Below, piece after piece: positions 31,046 to 38,434 of a stretch of 38,594 bases of DNA (within the stretch, counting starts at the first letter, position 1; every line of letters starts with the position of its first letter). Source of the stretch: JACCVL01 sp038232655 (GTDB taxonomy: Bacteria > Actinomycetota > Actinomycetes > Propionibacteriales > Nocardioidaceae); the NCBI GenBank assembly GCA_038232655.1, contig JBBSNM010000015.1, positions 1 through 38,594 of the forward strand, given 5' to 3'. Made by a program: the position numbers and the translations under genes. The notes under the pieces are model-generated. The model searched no databases and was not told the origin of the DNA. It saw only the letters and a list, made by a program, of their open reading frames with translations.

Positions 31046-31187
31046 CGCTGTACGGTGCCACAGGGCACGACGCGATGACAGCAAGACTCCGAAAGAGCAA
31101 CGCGGTGAACACGAAATGAACTGTGGGGTTTCTCCGTGCGTCACCAACCAGGCGCGCGGTGTCACGCACCACCCGGATACTGGTGGG

Positions 31188-32540
31188 ATGATCGACCGGC
31201 TCGTTGTGCTGGGAGCGGCCGGGGATCTCGCGACCCGCCACCTCCTGCCCGCCATCGCCCACCTCGGCAAGCAGCGCGACCTGCCGGCGGGCTTTCGGGT
31301 CCTGGGCGTCGACCGGGAGCCGCTCACCGCGTGCACCTACCGCGACCGGATTGCCGCCTCGCTGGCCGAGCACGCCGCGGGCGTGGACCCGGCTGAGCGG
31401 AGGGACGTCGTCCAGCGGCTGGACTATCTGCAGGCCGACCTGCAGCAGGGTCCGGACCTGCGCGCTGCGCTCGGCACACGCCCGGTCATCGCCTACCTGG
31501 CGCTGCCGCCGTCGGCGTACGCACTCGCGGTGCGCGCGCTGCGGGCAGGCGGCCTCGCGCCCGGCAGCCGGGTCGTGGTGGAGAAGCCGTTCGGCGAGGA
31601 CCTCGCCTCGGCCCGTGAGCTCAGCGGCCTGCTGCACAGCCTCTGCCACGAGCCAGACGTGTTCCGCGTCGACCACTTCTTGCACCATCAGGCGGTTCAG
31701 GACCTGCTGGCATTGCGCGTGACCAGCCCGGTCTTCGAACCGCTGTGGAGCAGCGAGCACATCGAGCGGGTGGAGATCACCTGGGAGGAGACCACCGGTG
31801 TCGCCGGTCGGGCCGGCTACTACGACCGCGTCGGGGCGCTGCGGGACATGGTGCAGGGCCACCTGCTCCAACTCGTGGCACTCGTCGCGATGGAGGCGCC
31901 GGCGGCTCTCGATGAGCGCAGCCTGCGCGACGCCAAGGTGGCTGCCCTGCGACGGGTGCCCACCTTCACGACGGACGAGGTGGCCACCGCGTCGGCGCGC
32001 GGCCGCTACACCGCCGGCGTCCAGGGGGACTTTCGGCGGGGCTACCTGGACGAGCCGGGAGTTGACCCGTCGCGAAGCACCGAGACCCACGCCTGCCTGC
32101 GCCTGATGCTCGACGGGCGGCGCTGGGCCGGGGTGCCGTTCGTGCTGCGGACGGGCAAGTCACTGGGTCGACCCTGCCGCCGTATCTCGCTGCACTTCCG
32201 GCCGCCTGCGGGTGGATCGCTGTCGGCCGTGCCGACCGTGCTGTCCATCGACATGGCGCCGGACCGGGTGCGGCTCGACGTGGGCGGGGCAGGTGCGGCC
32301 GGCCTGCCGGAGGTGGCCCCCGTCCGGCTCGAGGCATCTCGGCCACGTCAGCAGATGCCCGCCTCCGCCAGGTTGCTGCGAGACGTCCTGGCAGGTGATC
32401 CGACGTTCGCCGTCCGCGACGACGAGGCCGAGGAGTGCTGGCGCATCGTCGACTCCGTGCTGGTCGGGTGGCGAGCTGGGGTGCCCCCACTGCAGGAGTA
32501 CCCAGCCGGCTCGGCCGGACCAGACCTGCCGGTTGGGTAG
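31188..32540 (+). CDS. zwf: Glucose-6-phosphate dehydrogenase-like protein
   Basis: 450 residues, slightly short for the family. NAD(P) motif VLGAAGDLATRHLLPA (8-23), EKPFGED (Glu132) and the active-site block RVDHFLHHQAVQDLL, which keeps Asp162 and His163 but has His166-His167 where the usual HYLGKE motif has Gly-Lys. The catalytic His equivalent is His225 in MVQGHLLQ. C-terminal motifs VPFVLRTGK and EYPAGS are present. It would oxidise glucose-6-phosphate with NADP or NAD at the entry to the pentose phosphate pathway. The Lys-to-His change at the phosphate-binding position may alter the substrate, so the symbol is provisional. An in-frame ATG at 31116 is possible, but homology starts at 31188. 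Divergent from the ispD-type gene. Confidence 0.87.
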   Translation: MIDRLVVLGAAGDLATRHLLPAIAHLGKQRDLPAGFRVLGVDREPLTACTYRDRIAASLAEHAAGVDPAERRDVVQRLDYLQADLQQGPDLRAALGTRPVIAYLALPPSAYALAVRALRAGGLAPGSRVVVEKPFGEDLASARELSGLLHSLCHEPDVFRVDHFLHHQAVQDLLALRVTSPVFEPLWSSEHIERVEITWEETTGVAGRAGYYDRVGALRDMVQGHLLQLVALVAMEAPAALDERSLRDAKVAALRRVPTFTTDEVATASARGRYTAGVQGDFRRGYLDEPGVDPSRSTETHACLRLMLDGRRWAGVPFVLRTGKSLGRPCRRISLHFRPPAGGSLSAVPTVLSIDMAPDRVRLDVGGAGAAGLPEVAPVRLEASRPRQQMPASARLLRDVLAGDPTFAVRDDEAEECWRIVDSVLVGWRAGVPPLQEYPAGSAGPDLPVG

Positions 32541-33027
32541 GAGCGACCGCTGGCGGGTGGGCCGGGTCGTCGCCCCCGGCCGTCTGGGCCGGCCGTTGCA
32601 GTACGTCGACGCCCGCGACCTCGCGGCCTGGCTGCTGTCGGGTCTTGAGGCCGGGCTGGGCGGACCGGTCGACGTCGCCTGTCGCTCTGGGCATGCCACC
32701 ACCGCCGGACTGCTGGCGGCCTGTGTCCAGGTGACCGGATCGGACGCCGACCTGGTGTGGGTCGACGAGACCGACCTGGCCGCGGCCGGTGCCGAGCCGT
32801 GGACGCACCTGCCGTGCTGGGTGCCAGAAGGCGGGGACTTCGCCGGGTTCTTGGAGGTCGACACGTCCCACGCGGCCGAGACCGGGTTGGCGTGCCGCCC
32901 GGTAGCCGAGACTGCCGCTGACACTTGGCGCTGGCTGCAGCGGGCCGGCGTATCCGAGCAACGGCCCGACCGCGACGTCCACGGGCTGCCACCAGACATC
33001 GAGCACCGGATCCTGTCGACGCGCTGA
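32541..33027 (+). pseudogene. C-terminal fragment of an NAD-dependent epimerase/reductase
   Basis: The frame ending at 33027 reads VGRVVAPGRLGRPLQYVDAR then DLAAWLLSGLEAG, ACVQVTGSDADLVWVDETDL and LPCWVPEGGDFAGF. This is the C-terminal half (about 155 residues) of actinobacterial NAD-dependent epimerase/dehydratase proteins of about 330 residues. The Rossmann N-terminal half is missing and the homology begins immediately after the G6PDH stop codon, so the join looks like a deletion scar. A GTG near 32560 could start translation, but the product would lack the nucleotide-binding domain. Confidence 0.72.
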
Positions 33028-33054
33028 CGGTGCCCCCGGTCAGGTGGCGGACGC

Positions 33055-33697
33055 TCAGCGACGAGAGAGTCGCGTGAGTGCCCGTTGGGCCAGGCCACGC
33101 ATCGGTGGGGCTAGATCGACCGGGGAGTCCAGCAGCCGCCGCATCGCCGCCGGGTCCGACGCCGCGCAGGCATCGGCGACGGTGATCCCATGCGAAGGTC
33201 GAGACTCCACCTCGACCGTCGCGTCGGCGTGCACCGTTCCCTCATGGAGCACCGGCACCCACCCGGCCGGTGGCGTCGAAGCGATGCTGAAAGCGCGCGA
33301 TGCCCATCCGGGCGGCCAGGTTGGCGCAGGGGCTGCGCGGCATCCGGACCTCGAGGAGAGGTCCGGACGGGCCACCGATGCGCCAGCGCTCCCCGATGAT
33401 CGCGTGTGTGACATCGACGTCGGCGGTGTTGAGGTTCTCGCCGAACGTGCCGGGCGCGATCCCGCGCTGCAGCTGTTGCTCCCACCACAGGCTGTCCTCG
33501 ATGGCGTACGCGTAGACCGCCTTGTCCGGGCCACCATGGTGCCGCTGGTCGCATTGGATGTCGCCGGCCAGGCCGGCCGAACCGACGTGCACAGGACCCG
33601 CGACGGGGCGCTTGTCGATCGCGGTGTCCCGTGCCGGGCCGCGCGTGATGGCGTGGACCACGTTGTCGCTGAAGACCCGGCCGGGCTGCTGCTTCAT
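33055..33697 (-). pseudogene. MOSC-domain protein (YiiM-like), frameshifted
   Basis: From an ATG at 33697 with a strong GGAGGT site, the frame shows a MOSC domain: VVHAITRGPA, LAGDIQCDQRHHGGPDKAVY, GTFGENLNTADVD and MPRSPCANLAARMG (the conserved Cys). It then runs through FDATGRVGA to an early stop at 33242. The expected continuation VLHEGTVHADATVEVESRPS and an Arg-rich C-terminus are found in a second frame to 33055. An 8-nt deletion near 33252 within a codon triplet such as YLR would explain this. MOSC proteins handle sulfur transfer and often bind molybdenum cofactor. A sequencing error cannot be excluded. Confidence 0.75.
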
Positions 33698-33895
33698 CGA
33701 TAACCTCCGTCACCGTTCAGGGGCCGGCGGCAGACACCTGGGGTAGTGGTTACGACGCCGGCAAACCTGGCATTGGGCACCTGGCGATGTGGACCATCCT
33801 GCCACCGCTGCGGCAGGCCGTCGTCGTCATTGGGACCGCTCCGGGTCGAGTTCCGGGAGGACCGCAGGGTGGGCCGGCAGGTCTAGGCTGCGTCC

Positions 33896-34372
33896 ATGGC
33901 CACCGACACATTCACCGTTGAGCGTTCCACGCATGTCGACGCCCCGCCCCAGCGGGTCTACGACCAGATCGTCGACTTCCACAACTGGACCCGCTGGTCG
34001 CCGTGGGAGGAGATGGACCCCGACATGCAGCGGACGTACGACGGGGCCGACTCCGGCGCCGGAGCTGTCTACCGTTGGTCGGGCAACCGTAAGGTCGGCC
34101 GGGGCGCGATGGAGATCACCCGCGTCGTCGAGCCGTCGACGGTCGAGATCGACCTCCACTTCGAGAGGCCGTTCAAGGCCCGCAACGACACCGTGTTCTC
34201 CGTCGGGCCGGACGGGTCGGGTGCACGCGTCACCTGGTCGATGACCGGTGAGAAGACCCTCATGACGAGGGTGATGGGCGTCTTCAAGTCGATGGACCAG
34301 ATGATCGGGCCAGACTTCGAGAAGGGCCTCGCTCGCCTCAAGGTCGTCTCCGAGGAGGCGCCCACCCGCTGA
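33896..34372 (+). CDS. SRPBCC (polyketide cyclase-like) family protein
   Basis: 158 residues with the START/Bet v1-like plan: FTVERSTHVDAPPQRVYDQI then FHNWTRWSPWEEMDP, RWSGNRKVGRGAMEITRVVE, FERPFKARNDTVFSV, and a long C-terminal helix MDQMIGPDFEKGLARLK. The fold forms a hydrophobic pocket for a small ligand or lipid; no catalytic residues can be pointed out. A TANNNT box (TAGGCT, 33884-33889) ends 6 nt before the ATG and no ribosome site is visible, so the message is probably leaderless. Divergent from the broken MOSC gene. The 198-bp gap to that gene also holds a CCTGCC/GGCAGG hairpin (33798-33817). Confidence 0.9.
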   Translation: MATDTFTVERSTHVDAPPQRVYDQIVDFHNWTRWSPWEEMDPDMQRTYDGADSGAGAVYRWSGNRKVGRGAMEITRVVEPSTVEIDLHFERPFKARNDTVFSVGPDGSGARVTWSMTGEKTLMTRVMGVFKSMDQMIGPDFEKGLARLKVVSEEAPTR

Positions 34373-34457
34373 GTGTGCTGCTCGCAGGCCGGGCAGGCGG
34401 CGGGTGCGCACGTGGACCAGAAGAATCCGGCTCCTATTCCTTGTCCGGCGACCGTCG

Positions 34458-34469
34458 ACGATATATCGT
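34458..34469. promoter_or_regulatory. Putative PadR operator
   Basis: ACGATATATCGT is a perfect 12-bp palindrome, AT-rich in a GC-rich background, 36 bp before the PadR ATG, next to a TANNNT box (TAGCAT, 34472-34477). PadR regulators commonly repress their own gene at such AT-rich palindromes. Confidence 0.5.
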
Positions 34470-34505
34470 GATAGCATCCGACAGTCGCAGGTGAGGAGTA
34501 CCCAC

Positions 34506-35096
34506 ATGCATGGCGCATGGCACACCAACGGTCCGCCATTTCCGCACCGAGGCGGCGCGTGGGGTTCCGGCCCGCCGCCGTGGGTCCACGCGCTCTTCGG
34601 TGGCTCGATGGGCAGCAAGTCCGCGTACCTGCGGGCACCCAAGGTGCGCCGGGGGGACGTCCGGACGGCGATCCTCGACGTGCTCTCGAGCCAGCCGATG
34701 AACGGTTATCAGCTGATCCAGCAGATCGCCGACCGCAGCCGCGGTCAGTGGAAGCCCAGCCCCGGGTCGGTCTACCCGACCCTGCAGCAGCTCGAGGACG
34801 AGGGTCTGGTGCGGACCACGCAGGCCGACGGCCGCAAGGCCGCCGAGCTGACCGATGCCGGCCGAGACTACGTCGAGGCCAACCCCGACGAGATCGCCGC
34901 CACCTGGCGGGTGTTCGAGGAACAGGCCGACGAGGACACCTCCGACCTCAAGGGCACGATCAGCCAGGTGGCTGCGGCGGTGTGGCAGGTGGCGGTGTCG
35001 GGCACTCCGCGGCAGCAGGAGCAGGCCAGGGCGGTCCTGGCCGACACCCGCCGGCAGCTCTATGGCCTGCTGGCCGATGGGGACGAGGAGTCATGA
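34506..35096 (+). CDS. PadR-family transcriptional regulator
   Basis: 196 residues. After a Gly/Pro/His-rich head (1-45) the winged helix starts: RRGDVRTAILDVLSSQPMNG, YQLIQQIADRSRGQWKPSPG, SVYPTLQQLEDEGLVRTTQA, then DGRKAAELTDAGRDYVEANP. The C-terminal helices (about 125-190) serve dimerisation. The ATG at 34506 has a GAGGAG site 7 nt upstream. It overlaps the DUF1707 gene (ATGA). A perfect palindrome lies just upstream and suggests autoregulation. The PadR-DUF1707 pair is common in actinobacteria; its inducer is not known. Confidence 0.93.
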   Translation: MHGAWHTNGPPFPHRGGAWGSGPPPWVHALFGGSMGSKSAYLRAPKVRRGDVRTAILDVLSSQPMNGYQLIQQIADRSRGQWKPSPGSVYPTLQQLEDEGLVRTTQADGRKAAELTDAGRDYVEANPDEIAATWRVFEEQADEDTSDLKGTISQVAAAVWQVAVSGTPRQQEQARAVLADTRRQLYGLLADGDEES

Positions 35097-35488
35097 CAGC
35101 CAATCCCGAGCTGCGCATCGGTGACGCCGAGCGAGACGCCGCGGTGACGAGCCTGGGCGAGCACTTCGCGGCCGGCCGGTTGACCCGGGAGGAGTTCGAC
35201 GAGCGGAGCGACCAGGTCGTCCAGGCCAGGACGCAGTCGCAGCTGAACCGGCTGTTCACCGACCTGCCCCAGGCCCATCCCACCCCCGGAGCGGACCGAT
35301 CGTCAGACCGCGGGGCGTCGTCCGCCCCCGCGTGGTTCCCACGGATCCCGTGGGTGCCGATCCTCCTCGTGCTCGTGGGGATCGCCGTCATCACCCACTT
35401 CCCCTTCCTGCCGCTGGTGTTCCTCGGCCTGCTGTGGTTCTTCGGACCGCTGCGGCATGGGTGGCGACCGCACCGGTACCACTCGTAG
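35093..35488 (+). CDS. DUF1707 membrane protein (SHOCT-like)
   Basis: 131 residues. The N-terminal 55 residues are a DUF1707 domain (LRIGDAERDAAVTSLGEHFA, then GRLTREEFDERSDQVVQART), followed by a polar linker and one or two closely spaced membrane helices (about 85-118: WVPILLVLVGIAVIT, FLPLVFLGLLWFFG) and a His/Arg-rich end. The DUF1707 part is thought to bind DNA or proteins near the membrane. Its ATG lies within the PadR stop codon, so both proteins are made together and may act together. Confidence 0.9.
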   Translation: MTANPELRIGDAERDAAVTSLGEHFAAGRLTREEFDERSDQVVQARTQSQLNRLFTDLPQAHPTPGADRSSDRGASSAPAWFPRIPWVPILLVLVGIAVITHFPFLPLVFLGLLWFFGPLRHGWRPHRYHS

Positions 35489-35493
35489 GGCCA

Positions 35494-35514
35494 CCCCGGC
35501 CGGCGCGGCCGGGG
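35494..35514 (+). terminator. Hairpin after the PadR-DUF1707 operon
   Basis: CCCCGGCC (35494-35501) and GGCCGGGG (35507-35514) form a perfect 8-bp stem with a 5-nt loop, 5 bp after the DUF1707 stop. No T-run. Confidence 0.55.
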
Positions 35515-35576
35515 CACAAGCGCGACCCAGCCCGTGCCGGTTCACGCCTGCTGGTGGTGGTCTAGCGTGCCGTCGC

Positions 35577-36407
35577 ATGCACACCCATCTGCTCAACGAC
35601 GGTACGGAGATCCCGGCGGTCGGGTTCGGCACCTACCCGCTCAAGGGTGACGACGGGGTCGCCGCCGTCGTGTCGGCGATCGAGGTGGGCTACCGGCTGC
35701 TCGACACCGCGGTGAACTACCGCAACGAGGCCGCGGTCGGGGAGGCGATCCGGCGCGCGGGTGTCGACCGCGACGAGCTGGTGGTGACCAGCAAGCTCCC
35801 CGGGCGCCACCACGGCTATGACGACGCGGTCGCCAGCACGAAGGAGTCGCTGCAGCGGCTGGGCCTCGACCACCTCGACCTGCACCTCATCCACTGGCCC
35901 AACCCCCGCGTCGACGAGTACGCCGAGGCCTGGGGTGCGCTGGTCGACCTGCAGCGGCAGGGGCTGGTGCGCAGCGTCGGCGTCTCCAACTTCACCGAGC
36001 AGCAGCTGACCCGGATCATCGACGAGACCGGGGTGACGCCTGCGGTCAACCAGCTCGAGCTGCACCCGTACTTCCCGCAGGAGCAGATGCGGGCGGTGAA
36101 CGAGCGGCTCGGAATCCGCACCGAGTCGTGGAGCCCGCTCGGCAAGCAGCAGGCACCGTTCGACGAGCCGGCCGTGGCCGCGGCGGCCGAAGCCCACGGT
36201 GTCACGCCGGGCCAGGTGATCCTGCGCTGGCAGGTGCAGCTCGGCTCGGTCCCGATCCCGAAGTCGGCCACGCCCGCACGGCAGCGGCAGAACCTGGATC
36301 TCTTCGGCTTCGAGCTCTCCGACGAGGAGATGGCCGCGGTCAGCGCGCTGGGGCGCCCCGACGGGCGGCTGTTCGGTGGGGACCCGGACACGCACGAGGA
36401 GATGTGA
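35577..36407 (+). CDS. Aldo/keto reductase
   Basis: 276 residues, typical of the bacterial AKR5/2,5-diketo-D-gluconate reductase group. Catalytic tetrad: Asp43 and Tyr48 (LLDTAVNYRNE), Lys73 (VTSKLPG) and His106 (LIHWPNP). The signature SVGVSNFTEQQL and the NADPH-binding IPKSATPARQRQNLDLF near the C-terminus are present. It reduces aldehydes or ketones with NADPH in the cytosol; the physiological substrate is unknown. A TANNNT box (TAGCGT, 35563-35568) ends 8 nt before the ATG and there is no ribosome site, indicating a leaderless or near-leaderless message. Confidence 0.94.
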   Translation: MHTHLLNDGTEIPAVGFGTYPLKGDDGVAAVVSAIEVGYRLLDTAVNYRNEAAVGEAIRRAGVDRDELVVTSKLPGRHHGYDDAVASTKESLQRLGLDHLDLHLIHWPNPRVDEYAEAWGALVDLQRQGLVRSVGVSNFTEQQLTRIIDETGVTPAVNQLELHPYFPQEQMRAVNERLGIRTESWSPLGKQQAPFDEPAVAAAAEAHGVTPGQVILRWQVQLGSVPIPKSATPARQRQNLDLFGFELSDEEMAAVSALGRPDGRLFGGDPDTHEEM

Positions 36408-36413
36408 GCCCGC

Positions 36414-36469
36414 GGTGGGCTGGCGCGGCCCTCGTGCTCGCACACGAGCGGGGGCGCCTCCGACCCACC
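36414..36469 (+). terminator. Large hairpin after the aldo/keto reductase gene
   Basis: Nested complementary segments GGTGGG/CCCACC (36414-36419, 36464-36469), GGCGC/GCGCC (36422-36426, 36454-36458) and CTCGTG/CACGAG (36431-36436, 36443-36448) build one long stem-loop starting 7 bp after the stop. Confidence 0.6.
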
Positions 36470-36487
36470 CGCAACGTTGGAGACGAC

Positions 36488-36877
36488 ATGGCCGAGACGG
36501 ATCGCTTGGAGCGAAACAAGGGGAGCGTGCAGGCGTTCTACGACCTCATGTTCAACCGGTGCCGCCCGGCTGAAGCACTCGAACGCTATGCCGGTGACAC
36601 CTACATCCAGCACAACCCACACGTCGGCGACGGCAAGCAGGCGTTCATCGACTACTTCGAGCAGATGGCGGACGAGTATCCGGGCAAACGCGTCGAGTTC
36701 AAGCACGTGTTCGCCGATGGCGACTTCGTCGTGCTCCACTGCCACCAGATCTGGCCGGACGAGGAGTACGCGGGCATCGATATCTTCCGGCTCGATCACG
36801 CCGGGAGGATTGTCGAGCACTGGGACGCGCTGCAGGTGATCCCGACCGAGTCAGCCAACGACAACGGCATGTTCTGA
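36488..36877 (+). CDS. SnoaL-like (NTF2-fold) protein
   Basis: 129 residues. Landmarks of the SnoaL-like family: VQAFYDLMFN, YIQHNPHVGDGKQAFIDYFE, VFADGDFVVLHCHQ, IFRLDHAGRIVEHWDALQVI. The cone-shaped NTF2 fold binds small molecules; members act as cyclases, isomerases or have no known activity. The ATG at 36488 has a GGAG site 7 nt upstream. It follows the hairpin after the aldo/keto reductase gene, so it is probably transcribed separately. Confidence 0.92.
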   Translation: MAETDRLERNKGSVQAFYDLMFNRCRPAEALERYAGDTYIQHNPHVGDGKQAFIDYFEQMADEYPGKRVEFKHVFADGDFVVLHCHQIWPDEEYAGIDIFRLDHAGRIVEHWDALQVIPTESANDNGMF

Positions 36878-37025
36878 GGGCCGTCGACCGGCTCACCACG
36901 CCCGAGTCGCTCGGTCGCGGCCTTCTGCGCCCCCTACGCGGTCAGTGCCTCGTCGATGGTCGCGCCGCGAGCCGCGTGATCCCGTATGCGATGGCCTTCA
37001 CCGCCGGGCTGACCCGGCGCATGGT

Positions 37026-37181
37026 GCAGAAGCGTTCGCGGCGATGTTCCCTGCTCCCGGCCAAGTCGCCCTCGACGCACTGAATGCCGACGAATCCAAG
37101 GTGCGTACCCTCACCCACCCCACCATGGTCGTGCACGACCGAGACGACCAAGTCATCCCGCTCGGAAACGCCTTCCTCGGC
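37026..37181 (+). pseudogene. Alpha/beta-hydrolase remnant
   Basis: The frame shows AEAFAAMFPAPGQVALDALN then VRTLTHPTMVVHDRDDQVIP. This is the segment that carries the catalytic Asp (HGRDDxVIPL-like) in meta-cleavage-product-type hydrolases. The nucleophile-elbow half upstream and the catalytic His downstream are absent, and the frame loses similarity after about 37181. It is a fragment of about 50 codons of a protein that normally has about 280 residues. Confidence 0.6.
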
Positions 37182-37309
37182 TCGACGGAATCTCCGGTGC
37201 GGGCGTTGCCATCGTTCCTGAGCGGCCACACCCGCACCCCTCACCAGCGAAAGTCGGAACGCTGCGACATTGCCCTCGAGGGACGCTCTGGCCTGCACCG
37301 GAAAGCTAG

Positions 37310-37339
37310 GTGTATCACCTGATGCTGCGGGGGATACAC
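37310..37339. promoter_or_regulatory. Putative operator of the second VapBC module
   Basis: GTGTATC (37310-37316) and GATACAC (37333-37339) are inverse copies; the first also sits in AGGTG-TAT-CACCT. The second arm overlaps a -10 box (TACACT, 37335-37340) that ends 6 nt before the antitoxin ATG, so binding would block transcription. Confidence 0.55.
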
Positions 37340-37346
37340 TACCTTC

Positions 37347-37610
37347 ATGCCCACGACGCGACCCCGGCACCTGGTGACCGAGACGGACGAGCTCAGGGCC
37401 GCCCTCGACGGCGCAGCCGTGCGCTGGCCGGGACTGAGTCGTCCCCAGCTCTTGGTCCGGCTGGCGCTGGAAGGTCATCAGGCCGCCCAGCAGGCTCATG
37501 CCGAGCGCCGACGGCGACGGTTGGCCGTGTTGACCGAGCACAGCGGCGTCCTCACCGGTGCGTACGACCCCAACTACCTGGCTGAGCTGCGCGGGGACTG
37601 GCCCGCATGA
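37347..37610 (+). CDS. VapB-like antitoxin
   Basis: 87 residues. The N-terminal part (TETDELRAALDGAAVRWPGL then SRPQLLVRLALEGHQ) is a helical DNA-binding/dimerisation region of the short actinobacterial antitoxin type, and the C-terminus (LTGAYDPNYLAELRGDWPA) would bind the toxin. The ATG lies 6 nt after a -10 box, so the message is probably leaderless. The stop overlaps the toxin start (ATGA). Assignment rests mainly on pairing with a clear PIN toxin. Confidence 0.82.
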   Translation: MPTTRPRHLVTETDELRAALDGAAVRWPGLSRPQLLVRLALEGHQAAQQAHAERRRRRLAVLTEHSGVLTGAYDPNYLAELRGDWPA

Positions 37611-37999
37611 TCGTGCTCGACGCGAGCGTGCTCATCGGCTACCTGGACGGCAACGACGCCTACCACGACTCAGCCGAGGCCCTGCTCGCGGCCGCAGTCG
37701 ACGCCGACTTCGCGGTGAGCTCACTGACACTCGCCGAAGTCCTGGTGTCTCCCGCCCGAGACGGACGACTCGACGCGGTCCTCGATGTGGTGCGAGCCTT
37801 GGAGGTCGAACAGCTGAGCCTCCCCTCCGACGCCGCACCCCGGCTGGCGCAGTTGCGGGTGGCGACTGGGTTGCGGATGCCGGACTGCTGCGTGTTGCTC
37901 GCCGCGACCGACGCCGACGCGACCGTGGCCTCCTTCGATCATCGGCTGCTCCAGGCTGCGACGGGGCAGGGGCTGGCCGTGGCTGGAGCGGCTCCGTGA
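37607..37999 (+). CDS. VapC-like PIN-domain toxin
   Basis: 130 residues. Acidic residues of the PIN nuclease: Asp5 (IVLDASVLI), Glu44 (TLAEVLV), Asp93 (RMPDCCVLL) and Asp111 (SFDHRL). Expected to be a Mg-dependent ribonuclease held in check by the protein encoded just upstream. The ATG at 37607 is within the antitoxin stop. A short Arg-rich frame starting in its stop codon (37999-38181) has no recognisable features. Confidence 0.93.
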   Translation: MIVLDASVLIGYLDGNDAYHDSAEALLAAAVDADFAVSSLTLAEVLVSPARDGRLDAVLDVVRALEVEQLSLPSDAAPRLAQLRVATGLRMPDCCVLLAATDADATVASFDHRLLQAATGQGLAVAGAAP

Positions 38000-38434
38000 T
38001 GTCTTCGCGCCTCACGCCAGCCATCGGCAAGCGAGACGGGCCGTGCCGGTGGGAACGACTGGTCGGCGCCGATGGCGACCGTTCAGGTGCTCGGGCGTTC
38101 GGCCGCCGATTTGAGACCGTCCGCGTACTGCTGAGACGACTCGGTCATGACCGGAACGGTCCTGGTGATCGGTCGCGCTAGACCCGGGCCTGGCATATCC
38201 CTAGCGAATCGACCCGTGGATCACCCTGACTTTGACGTCAACAGACGCATAACCCCAGTTCAGACGGGTGCGCCCGGCAGGATTCGAACATACTGGCCGT
38301 CGCCGCTGCACAGGTAGACCAAGCCTGGGTAGCCGACTGGCTCCGAGACCGAACACGCTGCCCGACGACGGAATCCGACCTTTACGATTGACGATCCGCG
38401 TGCGGAACATGCCCAACCGCCGCGGGTGCCTGGG
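38000..38434. other. Gene-poor stretch with a tRNA-like attachment site
   Basis: 435 bp without a convincing intact gene. It contains the tRNA-Arg 3'-end-like sequence (38267-38289). On the minus strand a frame without an ATG or GTG start (about 38264-38430) reads GYPGLVYLCSGDGQYVRILP and looks protein-like, so it may be the tail of a broken gene. I see no RNA gene here. Confidence 0.5.
38267..38289 (-). other. Partial tRNA-Arg 3' end, possible attachment site
   Basis: The minus strand reads GTTCGAATCCTGCCGGGCGC followed by ACC: T-loop TTCGAAT, the 3' half of the T-stem, and an acceptor 3' strand GGGCGCA, as in tRNA-Arg(UCU)-type genes. The 5' half of the T-stem, the anticodon arm and the D-arm are missing. 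Such 3'-end copies are left by integrating elements that use tRNA genes as attachment sites. Confidence 0.45.

Larger units (their letters stand above)
36878..37346. other. Decayed stretch before the second VapBC module
   Basis: 469 bp without an intact gene. It contains the alpha/beta-hydrolase remnant (37026-37181) and, at its right end, the VapBC operator. Open frames across it in other phases show no recognisable protein and its composition is less biased than that of its neighbours. Confidence 0.6.

Noticed and set aside
31116..31187. N-terminal extension of the G6PDH-like protein from an in-frame ATG at 31116
   Set aside because: The 24 extra residues precede the Rossmann start and are unlike the family; a -10-like GATACT sits 6 nt before the ATG at 31188.
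37999..38181. 60-codon Arg-rich frame starting in the VapC stop codon
   Set aside because: The TGATG overlap suggests coupling, but the sequence has no hydrophobic core, no motif and no expected codon bias.
38267..38345. Complete tRNA gene on the minus strand
   Set aside because: Only the T-loop, 3' T-stem half and acceptor 3' strand fit; no matching 5' acceptor strand (TGCGCCC), D-arm or anticodon arm can be found at the right distance.
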